A stretch of 49,477 nt of DNA. Source: Macrococcus bovicus (GTDB lineage: Bacteria > Bacillota > Bacilli > Staphylococcales > Staphylococcaceae). Of the stretch, positions 25,305 to 33,214 are shown piece after piece. Under the pieces are notes generated by a model that saw only the letters and a program-made list of their open reading frames with translations, searched no databases and had not been told where the DNA came from. The stretch spans positions 1-49,477 of the forward strand of contig NZ_SCWF01000015.1 in the NCBI RefSeq assembly GCF_004359575.1, in the 5' to 3' direction. Positions within the stretch are counted from its first letter, which is position 1; the number at the start of each line of letters is the position of its first letter. The translations under genes were made by a program, and so were the position numbers.

Positions 25305-26525
25305 TTACTTTAATATTGCCATGCTGCTGCCTTGCAGATGTGTATAGATGGCATATCTGATGCCGTCCAGTACATCATCAAACACTTTCAGTGGTTTACC
25401 TGTTGTACCGTCCCACACATAGTTATAAATTTCTTCTTCAAACCGCATGCAGCCTTCGACAAAAAAGAAGCGCCTCAGCTTTATCAGCTTGGCTACTTCT
25501 TCAACACCACTTAATATTGATTTGTCAGCTTCTATGGCTCTGATGCCTGCACGTCTGAAGTCCTCAATGTATTCCGGACGTGCGGTGTCACAATAAAAAT
25601 TGATACGACCGTAACGCTTCATAATATCTTTAGCTGTTTCTATCCAGTCCTCGATAAATCTGCCTTGATGTGCGTTTTCTTCGATCAGGTAGAACTTATC
25701 CTCGTCACTTCTTGCGATGACCGGTATAGATCCATAATGTTTAAAGCCCCAGTCAACGCCCGCAAAGTATTCAACTACTCGTACGGTTTCTAGTTCCTCT
25801 TTGGAAATAATGTGAACCTCTTTATCAAAGTCCTCATAGACAACACCCTCAGCTGCTACCCACTTGCCGTAAATATCACGATCAGTGAACATGCCCGACG
25901 GTGTACTGGCCACTATCGATTCAACGTATTCAGAATTGAGAAAAGTGTTATCAAACAACGTAAACTGAAATGCTTTAATATTCAGCTTGCCGTTACTTAA
26001 TCGCTGCCCGGATTTATCAATATAGTCCACTTTAACCGTGTGCATCGGATTCTCAGGATTCGTGTCCATAATGACTTTGGCATGTGACACACTACAGCGT
26101 GAGATGACTTCCTTGATGAACTTATCATGAAGTGCAGTCGCCTCATTCAGAAATGCACCAGCTGCAGTAAAACCCCGAACTTTCTTCCAAGCATCTGCAT
26201 TCGCACCGTCAAACACGTAAACCTTATTGCCGAATATCCGGACGGCGTTCGACTTATCCAGTTTCAACTCTTTGCCGAGTATCAGTTCCATATCATCTAG
26301 AACGTTACGCCTAATTGCTGCCTGCGTGGCACCGCCAATAATGAAGTTCAGGCCCTTATCCTTGTAACGTGCAATATGCGTAAGGAACGTCAGTATCAAT
26401 ACATAAGTCTTGCCAGCACGTTTCGCTCCACTTGCCACTGTGATTACAGGCTGTTCATGGATGAAGCAATTGAAAACTTCCTGCTGCTTAGGTGTGAGGA
26501 TATTATTAAATGTCATGCGTGCCAC
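25305..26525 (-). CDS. Terminase large subunit
   Basis: A 406-residue packaging motor. The N-terminal ATPase has the Walker A-type loop ASGAKRAGKTYVLI (residues about 31-44) and FLNEATAL at the Walker B/motif II region. The C-terminal RNase-H-like nuclease shows FAGVDWGFKHYG with the catalytic Asp and further acidic residues (YCDTARPEYIEDF). PBSX/SPP1-type large terminase. Start overlaps the small subunit stop by 20 bases. Confidence 0.95.
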   Translation of the reverse strand: MARMTFNNILTPKQQEVFNCFIHEQPVITVASGAKRAGKTYVLILTFLTHIARYKDKGLNFIIGGATQAAIRRNVLDDMELILGKELKLDKSNAVRIFGNKVYVFDGANADAWKKVRGFTAAGAFLNEATALHDKFIKEVISRCSVSHAKVIMDTNPENPMHTVKVDYIDKSGQRLSNGKLNIKAFQFTLFDNTFLNSEYVESIVASTPSGMFTDRDIYGKWVAAEGVVYEDFDKEVHIISKEELETVRVVEYFAGVDWGFKHYGSIPVIARSDEDKFYLIEENAHQGRFIEDWIETAKDIMKRYGRINFYCDTARPEYIEDFRRAGIRAIEADKSILSGVEEVAKLIKLRRFFFVEGCMRFEEEIYNYVWDGTTGKPLKVFDDVLDGIRYAIYTHLQGSSMAILK

Positions 26526-27015
26526 CTGCCATCTTAATCAGTGCATCAGCGAGTGCGTTCTCAGTTGATGATTCACCATTACTATTCATCTGATCAATCT
26601 TCTTACTTAACAGTTCAATCTCTTTTTCAATCTTTTTGTTAGCAAGTTCATCGTTCGTGAATGCCATCTTGTTCATGCCTTCCAAGCTGCTTATAAATGC
26701 GTCAGCGGTCGGCTTGCGTATGCCTTGCTTCTCAATTTCGTTCTTGGCGATGTTTTTGAGCCATTCATACTCCTCGAAAGCCTTAAGGCGTGTCCATTTC
26801 GACTGTTCTGCGACTTCCGATTTGAGTTGCTCGTACCTTGTATAAACCTTGCTATTCTTATATAAACGGCTTGCAGCTTGATCAATGAATTTTTCACTCT
26901 TTCCATTCGTTGAATACCCAGCATCTATATAGGCTTTACGTTGGCTCTTTCCCTCAATCAGACCAAGAACGAACTTCTCCTGCTTATCCGTTAAGTTCAT
27001 TTTTCTCTCATTCAA
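26506..27015 (-). CDS. Terminase small subunit
   Basis: A 169-residue terminase_2-type protein. The N-terminus is the DNA-binding homeodomain-like region (NLTDKQEKFVLGLIEGKSQRKAYIDAGYST), followed by a helical oligomerisation core and a C-terminus that would contact the large subunit. It recognises the packaging site, usually within or close to its own gene. GAGGG lies nine bases before ATG 27015. First gene of the late operon. Confidence 0.9.
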   Translation of the reverse strand: MNERKMNLTDKQEKFVLGLIEGKSQRKAYIDAGYSTNGKSEKFIDQAASRLYKNSKVYTRYEQLKSEVAEQSKWTRLKAFEEYEWLKNIAKNEIEKQGIRKPTADAFISSLEGMNKMAFTNDELANKKIEKEIELLSKKIDQMNSNGESSTENALADALIKMAGGTHDI

Positions 27016-27055
27016 TCACGCCCTCTATGTTAATCACACTTTAAATTTTTGTATT

Positions 27056-27078
27056 AAAAAAAACACCTCGAAAGGTGT
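27056..27078 (-). terminator. Terminator of the TIR gene
   Basis: On the minus strand AACACCTTTCGAGGTGTT followed by an uninterrupted T tract, a few bases beyond the TIR gene stop. Confidence 0.88.
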
Positions 27079-27080
27079 TA

Positions 27081-27845
27081 TCAAATATTATCTATATTTA
27101 ATTCAAAACCAATATCTCTTAACTCTTTTAATAATTCTAACTTCCATCCGCCATCATTGGCATTTGTATATAAAACCCCGTGTATATCAGAATGTAGTTC
27201 TAAGTTTTTATCATCAGCTTTTTTCATCATTATTACGTTTTCTCTACCTAACTTTGCTATTGCATAACCATGCTCGAATATAACATTAGGTCTAGCCTGA
27301 TAAGAATCATCTAATAAATCATCAGGTGTATATAATATAATTGCAACTCGACAGGATTCAATTTCATCTATAAATTTGTCTAATATCGTTTTATGTCTAT
27401 TAGACAATTCAGCCAGAATACTTACTTTAATACCTTGTTTTTCTATTATTCTTGCTACTTCATGTTTAAAACTACCATCATGACCATGAACAATAAATAT
27501 CTTATTCTCTTTCTCGTTACAATTTTGACTTGCGATCACACTAACTTCGCTTTCTCTCTCAGCATCCAAATCTTTCGCTACTTCTCTGAGTTTTAATAAT
27601 CTCTTTTTAAATGTTTTAGCAAGATGCTGTGATTCCAAATCAAGTTTTGCCCCTGAGTAGCTTATCTTTTTCATAGATAATTGTTTATACTTACTTTTAA
27701 AATATTCTTCATTCGCATATATATCCACAAAAGTCTCTAAATCCTCATATCGCTGTACAAATCCTAAAAATCCATGAATATTCATCGGTTGATCAATGAT
27801 TTTTTGAATTTCTTCCAAAGCTAGATTAATTTCATTCTTATCCAT
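27081..27845 (-). CDS. TIR-like domain protein (Cap12/PCTIR type), putative anti-phage effector
   Basis: The start is ATG 27845, with GGAGG five bases upstream; the product is 254 residues. Residues 1-110 are a helical domain of unknown type. Residues 116-250 match the predicted nucleotide-binding TIR-like family seen in CBASS Cap12 and Pycsar effectors: KIFIVHGHDGSFKHEV, then SNRHKTILDKF, VAIILYTPDD, RPNVIFEHGYAIAKLG with Glu191 as likely catalytic residue, and SDIHGVLY...GGW. Such domains degrade NAD+ when triggered. It stands alone between two terminators at the early/late junction, and its codon use is more AT-rich than its neighbours. No cyclase or sensor gene is adjacent, so the N-terminal domain may sense the trigger. 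Function as defence is inferred. Confidence 0.85.
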   Translation of the reverse strand: MDKNEINLALEEIQKIIDQPMNIHGFLGFVQRYEDLETFVDIYANEEYFKSKYKQLSMKKISYSGAKLDLESQHLAKTFKKRLLKLREVAKDLDAERESEVSVIASQNCNEKENKIFIVHGHDGSFKHEVARIIEKQGIKVSILAELSNRHKTILDKFIDEIESCRVAIILYTPDDLLDDSYQARPNVIFEHGYAIAKLGRENVIMMKKADDKNLELHSDIHGVLYTNANDGGWKLELLKELRDIGFELNIDNI

Positions 27846-27888
27846 AATTTCCTCCATTAAATTTTGTATGAACACTTCAAGTATACAG

Positions 27889-27918
27889 AAAACCACCTAG
27901 TTTCCGCTAGGTGGTTTC
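27889..27918 (-). terminator. Terminator after the early operon (bidirectional stem)
   Basis: A 12-bp stem AAACCACCTAGC / GCTAGGTGGTTT-like, arms complementary except at the loop (AAACCACCTAG...CTAGGTGGTTT), between the late activator and the TIR gene. T-rich on the minus-strand exit (TTTTC). Confidence 0.8.
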
Positions 27919-28003
27919 ACGTTCATATAAATTTAGGAGGCGTAAAATATTATTACTAACTAGTAACATACCTTACACTAATGTGTATTATCCACCGCAA
28001 AAT

Positions 28004-28567
28004 TTAAACTGCCAGGAATAGATTGCTGTATAACTCATCATCAATTTTCTTCTTCGCTCGTTCCAGGTATGACTCAACAGATGTCACTCTCACATTCAGT
28101 AGCTGTGAAACGTCTCCAGCGCTCATTCCCTCACATTTCATCATTATGAATACTTCCAGTTCTCTTGGCGATAATCGTCTCAGTGCGTGGCTGATAGGGC
28201 TGTCTGCGTTGGATATATAATCCGTGTACTCATCATCAGATACTTTGACGTATTGATTATCCTCTATCGCCACTTCCAGCACCTGCTGATCAACCAGATA
28301 CACCTGTCGTCTCTCAATCGCATTTGTCACATTCGGATTGTGTCCGGAGCGTAACCACTCAATCACAAACAGCAGTTCATTGTACATGCCATTCATCGTC
28401 GTAAGTTCCTGCATGACAGGACACGCTGCCTTCTGCCTATCGCCCAGGCTTCCCTTACCCTGTTCCTTATACGCCTCAATCACATCAGCATGCTCTGCCT
28501 CGAAAGCATCTATCCGTTTCTTCATGTCATCCGCCGACTGTAAATATTGTATGAGTAAATCCTTCAT
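28004..28567 (-). CDS. Late-gene transcriptional activator with sigma-70 region 4-like HTH (RinA/ArpU class)
   Basis: Taken from ATG 28567, where GAGGAGG sits six bases upstream; 187 residues. The C-terminal 60 residues (HALRRLSPRELEVFIMMKCEGMSAGDVSQLLNVRVTSVESYLERAKKKI, in outline) form a sigma region 4/LuxR-like helix-turn-helix. The N-terminus is helical and holds a conserved YNELLFVIEWLRSGHNP block. Proteins of this kind close the early operon of Firmicutes phages and switch on the packaging-head-tail-lysis genes that follow. Confidence 0.85.
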   Translation of the reverse strand: MKDLLIQYLQSADDMKKRIDAFEAEHADVIEAYKEQGKGSLGDRQKAACPVMQELTTMNGMYNELLFVIEWLRSGHNPNVTNAIERRQVYLVDQQVLEVAIEDNQYVKVSDDEYTDYISNADSPISHALRRLSPRELEVFIMMKCEGMSAGDVSQLLNVRVTSVESYLERAKKKIDDELYSNLFLAV

Positions 28568-28581
28568 GTAGAGCCTCCTCA

Positions 28582-28637
28582 TGTTATAATTAGTTTGTGG
28601 ATAATTACAGCATGAGCCTTTGAAGGCTCTTTTTTTA
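28582..28637 (+). ncRNA. Possible plus-strand promoter-terminator unit (short antisense RNA)
   Basis: On the strand opposite to all neighbouring genes: TATAAT (28585-28590), then TAGTTTGTGG, then a perfect hairpin GAGCCTT/AAGGCTC (28614-28629) and a T7 tract. A transcript of about 45 nt would result. The same arrangement (TCTAATTAACTTGTGG, hairpin, T7) occurs at 39459-39501. No good -35 is seen. Confidence 0.35.
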
Positions 28638-28823
28638 TGTGAACACATTTGATATTGCATGATGCAGTCTGTCGTCCGTCAGATAGTTAATCGCCCAGTA
28701 GACAATGTAGAATAATATTCCGTATATAATCAGCTGTATGAGGCATGAGAAGATTTCCCCTAATACTCCGACCAGGAATAGAACGAACACGATAACGACT
28801 ATCCACGCAAGTATAGTTAACAT
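28635..28823 (-). CDS. Small double-membrane-segment protein
   Basis: A 62-residue hydrophobic protein with two membrane segments (about 3-23 and 27-47) and a short C-terminal tail (DDRLHHAISNVFT). Its ATG overlaps the stop of the preceding 51-residue gene, and GAGGAGG lies upstream. Unknown role; early-operon membrane proteins of this size sometimes alter the host envelope or exclude other phages. Confidence 0.65.
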   Translation of the reverse strand: MLTILAWIVVIVFVLFLVGVLGEIFSCLIQLIIYGILFYIVYWAINYLTDDRLHHAISNVFT

Positions 28824-28972
28824 TCCGTTTCCTCCTCTTTTCTGATACTATGCGGATCAACCGGATACATAATACCTGCAGGAACTCTGATATAGACTTT
28901 CTTCTTCGTTTCGACTAGTTCACCGTAGACCCTGATGTTCTCCTTCTTATAGATGGCGCTGTGTTTAGTCAT
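28817..28972 (-). CDS. Small basic protein (51 aa)
   Basis: A 51-residue frame from ATG 28972 (MTKHSAIYKKENIRVYGELV..., ending RKEEETEC). It follows a GAACGAGGTGAAGAG ribosome site that also forms the end of the previous gene, and its stop overlaps the ATG of the membrane-protein gene. Coupling at both ends and full occupancy of the gap make it a real gene. Function unknown; a strand-rich small domain. Confidence 0.65.
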   Translation of the reverse strand: MTKHSAIYKKENIRVYGELVETKKKVYIRVPAGIMYPVDPHSIRKEEETEC

Positions 28973-29168
28973 CACTCTTCACCTCGTTCAACGGGTTGAT
29001 AATACTTTATAAATACTTCATCATGAATCATTCTTTCTTCGCCTGTTGCCTCACTAACAATATCAACAATGCCAAAATAAGAATCATATCCCCCAACTTT
29101 ATAATTATTGCCATCTGTACCTGTATAAACAGAATTAATCACTAATACCATCACTCTTCACCTCGTTC
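28970..29168. repeat. Duplicated gene-junction sequence (20-bp direct repeats)
   Basis: Identical 20-bp segments at 28970-28989 and 29149-29168 (minus strand beginning GAACGAGGTGAAGAG). Each copy contains the last codons of one gene, the ribosome site, the stop and the overlapping ATG of the next, so both upstream proteins end in ERGEE. Confidence 0.85.
28972..29154 (-). CDS. Small early protein (60 aa)
   Basis: A 60-residue protein (MMVLVINSVYTGTDGNNYKVGGYDSYFG... to PVERGEE), beta-rich, like small SH3/KOW-like modules. Starts at an ATGATGG overlapping the stop of the coiled-coil gene through the repeated junction. Function unknown. Confidence 0.6.
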   Translation of the reverse strand: MMVLVINSVYTGTDGNNYKVGGYDSYFGIVDIVSEATGEERMIHDEVFIKYYQPVERGEE

Positions 29169-29669
29169 GAGATTTTGCATTTCTACTAACCATTGCTGCG
29201 CGAATAATGCGCGAAGAGATGTTGCATTGTAAGATATTTCTTCATCCAGAAGGGCTTTCAACTCTTCCCACTTACCCTCCGCAGCGTCAGCACGTTTCTC
29301 AGCTTCATCAGCGCGTTGTTTTTCCTTACACATCCTGCTAAACATGTTTCTGCTCGAATCAAGTTCAACTCTGATATTATGCTTTAGAATGTCATTTTCT
29401 TTTTCTAGTTCGTCAGCACGTTGTCTCTGATGTCCCAATCGTTCTAATAATTCTTTCACTGATACTGCATAGCCATCTTCGACATAGCCATCAACACTAG
29501 CAATATCAGTAATCTCTTTAAACATGGTTTGTGTTAAATCATTAAATAACTTAATGTTCACCCGACCTTCTCTATGGCTTCTGTACCAATGTATTTGATG
29601 TTTATACTTATAGATTAAATCTACACCTTGCTTATCCCAGTAACTTAACAGTTCTTTTTCAAGATTCAT
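29151..29669 (-). CDS. Coiled-coil early protein of unknown function
   Basis: Taken from ATG 29669 with GGTGGA upstream (GTG 29690 is an alternative); 172 residues. Residues about 80-140 form an Arg/Ala/Glu-rich coiled coil with the repeats QRADELEKEN, QRADEAEKRADAAEG. Phage proteins of this make-up (often annotated only as 'ead-like' or hypothetical) are common in early operons. Ends NLERGEE. Confidence 0.65.
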   Translation of the reverse strand: MNLEKELLSYWDKQGVDLIYKYKHQIHWYRSHREGRVNIKLFNDLTQTMFKEITDIASVDGYVEDGYAVSVKELLERLGHQRQRADELEKENDILKHNIRVELDSSRNMFSRMCKEKQRADEAEKRADAAEGKWEELKALLDEEISYNATSLRALFAQQWLVEMQNLERGEE

Positions 29670-29723
29670 CTGTTCCACCAGCCCTCTCACTTTAAAATAA
29701 GAGGCGGATATCCCGCCCTATTG

Positions 29724-30443
29724 TTATGCCAGAATAGTGATTCTTTCCTTCTCTGCTTCCAGTTCTCTCTCCAGGTATTCCTTGATGTTCAGGATGGCTT
29801 CATTCTTCCATGCGCCGCCGTCTGCTTCAAAGAGTGCTGCTTGTAGTCCTGCGTTCCCCTCACGCAATCTAAGGACAAACGGCGATTCAGGTTGACTGAT
29901 CTCTGTAAACGTTCTGAACGGTTTCAGGTAGACCGGATTAGGTACGTCCTCTTTCTTCACTGACGTAATTCCTCGCTTCACTTCGACCTGTTGGCTGATG
30001 CCATCGTCGCCTGTGTGATGGATATTGTCCGTCCGGATGTTACCAATCATACTGAGTACGTGCTTGCGTTCGTCTGTGTTGACGAATACGGACTGCATCT
30101 GAATATTGAACTCCTCCAGATCCATGAAGATGTTGAGTCTTACCTCCGGCAGCTGTGCATTAGAGACGATAGCAAACTCACGTCTTTTGTTTACATTCAG
30201 CTGTGACTCAACGACGACCTTGTGATGATTAAGGACTGTGATGATAAACTTCTCGTTTCCATCAAACTCTGACTTGATGTAATCAACTAAACCAGTGAGT
30301 GTCGTTACCGTGAGTTCTTTTCTCCGTGGCTGTTCCAGCTTGTACAGTTCTCTGTTTGCATACTCCTGATCATTCACCTGCACTATTTGAACAGTACCTG
30401 TCTGTTCTTGAATCCATTGCATAGCTTCTTTTAACATGTTCAT
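29724..30443 (-). CDS. Conserved phage protein of unknown function (DUF2303/YfdQ-like pattern)
   Basis: A 239-residue protein. The block LKPFRTFTEISQPESPFVLRLRE followed by AALFEADGGAWKNEAI resembles the conserved C-terminus of a phage family annotated DUF2303 or YfdQ; this is judged from memory. The N-terminus has LTGLVDYIKSEFD. The product is cytosolic. It follows the 135-residue gene by six bases. Confidence 0.65.
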   Translation of the reverse strand: MNMLKEAMQWIQEQTGTVQIVQVNDQEYANRELYKLEQPRRKELTVTTLTGLVDYIKSEFDGNEKFIITVLNHHKVVVESQLNVNKRREFAIVSNAQLPEVRLNIFMDLEEFNIQMQSVFVNTDERKHVLSMIGNIRTDNIHHTGDDGISQQVEVKRGITSVKKEDVPNPVYLKPFRTFTEISQPESPFVLRLREGNAGLQAALFEADGGAWKNEAILNIKEYLERELEAEKERITILA

Positions 30444-30449
30444 ATCCCC

Positions 30450-30857
30450 CTATTTGTATAATGCTTTCTTCTCGATTGATGTCACGTTGCTTTTCTTCTC
30501 GACTGGCTGCCCTGCATCGTCCAGGACCTCGCCTGACTCATCAAAATAAGTCTGGTCCTTTGCACCTGATTTAAGTTCCTTAGCATGTACGCCCTTGCTG
30601 TCCTCTCCAGTAAGCAGAGTGGCCGTCACAGGCTCTTTGCCGATGATTGAATGCTTGGCAGTTACTTCAGTCTTTAGCGTCTCTCTGCGGCTGTCTGACG
30701 AGATTTTAAACTCAATGACGACTTTACGTGCTTTCGATGGATCAGTGTTTGGGTCATGGATGTTCTTGAGGACTGCCTCCATTTCCTCCTCAAATTTCTC
30801 CTGCACTGCACCGTCTAAGATTGTGTTTAAGTTTAAGTCGATTGTCTTCTCATTCAT
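30450..30857 (-). CDS. 'Replication terminator'-type conserved phage protein
   Basis: A 135-residue protein (DLNLNTILDGAVQEKFEEEMEAVLKNIHDPNTDPSKARKVVIEF, from residue 7). This pattern is widely annotated as 'replication terminator protein' in Listeria, Bacillus and Enterococcus phages, without firm evidence known to me. It overlaps the DUF1064 gene by eight bases. Confidence 0.65.
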   Translation of the reverse strand: MNEKTIDLNLNTILDGAVQEKFEEEMEAVLKNIHDPNTDPSKARKVVIEFKISSDSRRETLKTEVTAKHSIIGKEPVTATLLTGEDSKGVHAKELKSGAKDQTYFDESGEVLDDAGQPVEKKSNVTSIEKKALYK

Positions 30858-31296
30858 TTTTCTGTTCCTCCAGTTTTTTTAGTTTTCTACGCTGTGCAAT
30901 AATTCGTTGTAACTCGTCGTAATCTATCCATTGTTCGCCTGTCTCTTTTAAGTAGTACTTCGGAGCCTTGCATATCCAAAGCAGCTCCAAGTTCGGATAG
31001 AGAGACATGAACAGCTTTCGTTTTAGCTTTGCCTCGGCTGTCGCCATGCCTTTGATGTCGATGACAATGACATGGCCGCCCGGCAGTGTGACTTCAAAGT
31101 CCGCCACATAATAGGTCGCTCTGAAATGTGCTACTTTGTCTATGATTTTGTATTTTGGCTGTAATCTGATGATGCTGATCTTGTGCTGCTCTTTCTGCTG
31201 AAGTAAGAACTGGTAGTATTCGCATTCAACTTCTGAGTCAAAGGTGATGCCGTTCCAGGTGGACTTCTTGGCGTTATATTTGCTCTTTCCATTCAT
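30850..31296 (-). CDS. DUF1064 protein, putative restriction-endonuclease-fold nuclease
   Basis: A 148-residue protein of the DUF1064 family: KSKYNAKKSTWNGITFDSEVECEYYQFL, then VADFEVTLPGGHVIVIDIKGMAT, in which a D-(x)n-[DV]xK motif (Asp75-Val, then Ile-Asp-Ile-Lys) matches the PD-(D/E)xK nuclease core, with Glu in the first block. Members are thought to replace RusA-like Holliday-junction resolvases in phages. Early operon, near replication genes. Confidence 0.82.
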   Translation of the reverse strand: MNGKSKYNAKKSTWNGITFDSEVECEYYQFLLQQKEQHKISIIRLQPKYKIIDKVAHFRATYYVADFEVTLPGGHVIVIDIKGMATAEAKLKRKLFMSLYPNLELLWICKAPKYYLKETGEQWIDYDELQRIIAQRRKLKKLEEQKNE

Positions 31297-31299
31297 CGC

Positions 31300-31620
31300 T
31301 TAGACAGTTCTCGCTAAAATTCGTTTGAATAACCCCTTGATTCTACCTTTTGACTTCATTGACTCCACTTCATCCATAGCATCAATTACTTCATCCATAT
31401 CATCTTCTGCTATTACAACAGGCTCGATGATCGGTTCAATCTTTCGACAGTGTTCTGATTTTAGGACTCTCACTGGGATAGGATAGTCTTTATCAAATAC
31501 TTCACTTCTGACTACTGCCCGGGGTTTTCTCTCATGTCTGAAAAACTTGACTACTTTAAAAAGTTGATTATCTTCCGGCATGAATAGCAGTTCATAGTAT
31601 TCTCCTTTTTGTGGCTTCAT
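31300..31620 (-). CDS. Hypothetical early protein (106 aa)
   Basis: A 106-residue protein: a beta-strand-rich N-terminus (KGEYYELLFMPEDNQLFKVVKFFRHERKPRAVV), an acidic middle (AEDDMDEVIDAMDEVE) and a very basic end (KGRIKGLFKRILARTV). No family recognised. Coupled to its neighbours by short overlap or spacing. Confidence 0.6.
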   Translation of the reverse strand: MKPQKGEYYELLFMPEDNQLFKVVKFFRHERKPRAVVRSEVFDKDYPIPVRVLKSEHCRKIEPIIEPVVIAEDDMDEVIDAMDEVESMKSKGRIKGLFKRILARTV

Positions 31621-32075
31621 TCGACTACCTCCGGAATAAGAATTTTATAACTAATCATGGTTTTTATTTTTTCGGGTAACAAATCCATTTCTCTTTTGGT
31701 AAATTGAGTTTTATGATCCCAGGCTGAAACTTCCGTATCAAAGATGAATGCATTTAATCTGCTGATGTAATTAAGGTATTCACGACCTGCGCAATCGAAT
31801 ACATCACACAACTTCAATCTGAACTTAGGTTCTTCTATGCGTTCTTCCGGTGGTGTAGCTGCAAATAGTCTGCAAAGATTCATGATGTCTTCTTTGATAT
31901 GATTACCTAATCTATCAAATTCAGTGAAACCTGTTGACATCGAATAAAGTTCATTTTTCACATATGCTACCTGTTTATTGTTGAATTGAACTTGTACTCT
32001 CTTGTCTGCGAGTTCAATAACTTGGATAGCTTTATCAAGTTCTTCTACTTGCTTTTTAAATTCATTGATTTTCAT
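31617..32075 (-). CDS. Hypothetical early protein (152 aa)
   Basis: A 152-residue, helical protein (KINEFKKQVEELDKAIQVIELADKRVQVQF at the start; KFRLKLCDVFDCAGREYLNYISRL in the middle). No known domain. Coupled to the MazG gene by an ATGA overlap. Confidence 0.6.
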   Translation of the reverse strand: MKINEFKKQVEELDKAIQVIELADKRVQVQFNNKQVAYVKNELYSMSTGFTEFDRLGNHIKEDIMNLCRLFAATPPEERIEEPKFRLKLCDVFDCAGREYLNYISRLNAFIFDTEVSAWDHKTQFTKREMDLLPEKIKTMISYKILIPEVVE

Positions 32076-32596
32076 CGCTCTACCTCCTGCAGGTCTGCTT
32101 CTTTGACGAACACGCCATCAATCATCTTGCCTTTTCTGTCCTTAATCTCGTTGTAAGCAAGTTCCACGCACTCAATCAGATCCAGGTCAAGCGCCTCACA
32201 GATGTCGATGAGCGATTCAAGCACCCATTGCAATCTCATCATGATGTGCGTATTACCGCCCGTCTGCTCAAATGCTGCAGCTAACATTCCGACGTGATGC
32301 ATCAGAGTAAGTGTGTGGCCATTCAGGTCATTTCTGCTTGTCCAGTTCATTTTCTCGACACTCTCGACTAACTTGTTGAAGTCAATTTCCTTCTGCTGAG
32401 AGAGGATGGTCATTACGACCACTGCATCCCCTATGCTGTCCTTAATCAGGCCATCATTGTTCTTTGCGATGCCGGCGTATAGTTCGCCTGTTTCTTCTCC
32501 CAGTTTCAGCATCTGCTTACGTGGATCAGCAGTATGAAGATTACGGTCGATGGACCATTGCTCGATTTTTGTTGTTAGTTCAGTTAGTTTTGACAT
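32072..32596 (-). CDS. MazG-like nucleotide pyrophosphohydrolase
   Basis: From ATG 32596 with AAAAGGGG upstream (a longer frame to 32662 overlaps the HNH gene heavily), 174 residues. The MazG motif is present: KLGEETGELYAGI with the metal-binding EExxE, and KDSIGDAVVVMTIL with the ExxD-like second half. The C-terminal part is an extension (ALDLDLIECVELAYNEIKDRKGK). Phage MazG-like enzymes hydrolyse nucleoside triphosphates or alarmone-related nucleotides and may counter starvation or defence signalling. Confidence 0.85.
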   Translation of the reverse strand: MSKLTELTTKIEQWSIDRNLHTADPRKQMLKLGEETGELYAGIAKNNDGLIKDSIGDAVVVMTILSQQKEIDFNKLVESVEKMNWTSRNDLNGHTLTLMHHVGMLAAAFEQTGGNTHIMMRLQWVLESLIDICEALDLDLIECVELAYNEIKDRKGKMIDGVFVKEADLQEVER

Positions 32597-33212
32597 TCTT
32601 TTTGCCCCTTTTCTTTTTAAGTGATTTCTTTCTTTGGTATGTGGCTGATATGACATCTGCAACTAGTAATGCTGTTTCATTTAATTCCTTGCTGTCCTGC
32701 AAGAGGTTGTTTTGATTAAGAATGGCCATCTGCCCTCTGGATACCAGCATCAAATTATCGATAGTGCAGTTCATTGGATTCTGATCAGCAAACATTACGA
32801 CATGTCCATCTGGTATAGGTCCATGATGTTCCTCCCATATCAAACGATGCTTAGCTTTCCACGTGCTGGGATTAGCAACTTTCACTTCGTAGTAACCCTC
32901 AACGATTCTTTCGCTGCCTATTTCTTTGAATGATGTCGGTCGCTGGCCTTTCTTAAACTGTGTTTTGACTGAGTTAGGATGCGAAGGCATTGATTTCCCT
33001 TTGTTCCAAGACGTGTGACCCTTTTCATATCTTCCGGTAAGTCCGCTATGCAGTCCTAGTGATTTTCTCCGATTCTTGAAAGTCGATAAGCCGATATTGC
33101 AATTGAAATGTTCTCTGAACATCTGATGAAGAATCTTATTGGATATGCCTTCATTGTTCTTCCGGAGGAACAGATCCATTTCTTCTGTGAAGATAAACTT
33201 TTGATTATTCAT
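32580..33212 (-). CDS. HNH endonuclease with helix-turn-helix N-terminus
   Basis: A 210-residue protein. Residues 1-50 are a DNA-binding helical region (NNEGISNKILHQMFREHFNCNIGLSTFKNRRKSL). Residues about 105-160 hold the HNH core (KHRLIWEEHHGPIPDGHVVMFADQNPMNCTIDNLMLVSR). A Lys-rich tail follows. Such free-standing HNH enzymes are frequent in Firmicutes phages, either as homing endonucleases or as recombination/packaging helpers. Confidence 0.85.
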   Translation of the reverse strand: MNNQKFIFTEEMDLFLRKNNEGISNKILHQMFREHFNCNIGLSTFKNRRKSLGLHSGLTGRYEKGHTSWNKGKSMPSHPNSVKTQFKKGQRPTSFKEIGSERIVEGYYEVKVANPSTWKAKHRLIWEEHHGPIPDGHVVMFADQNPMNCTIDNLMLVSRGQMAILNQNNLLQDSKELNETALLVADVISATYQRKKSLKKKRGKKNVKTN

Positions 33213-33214
33213 GA

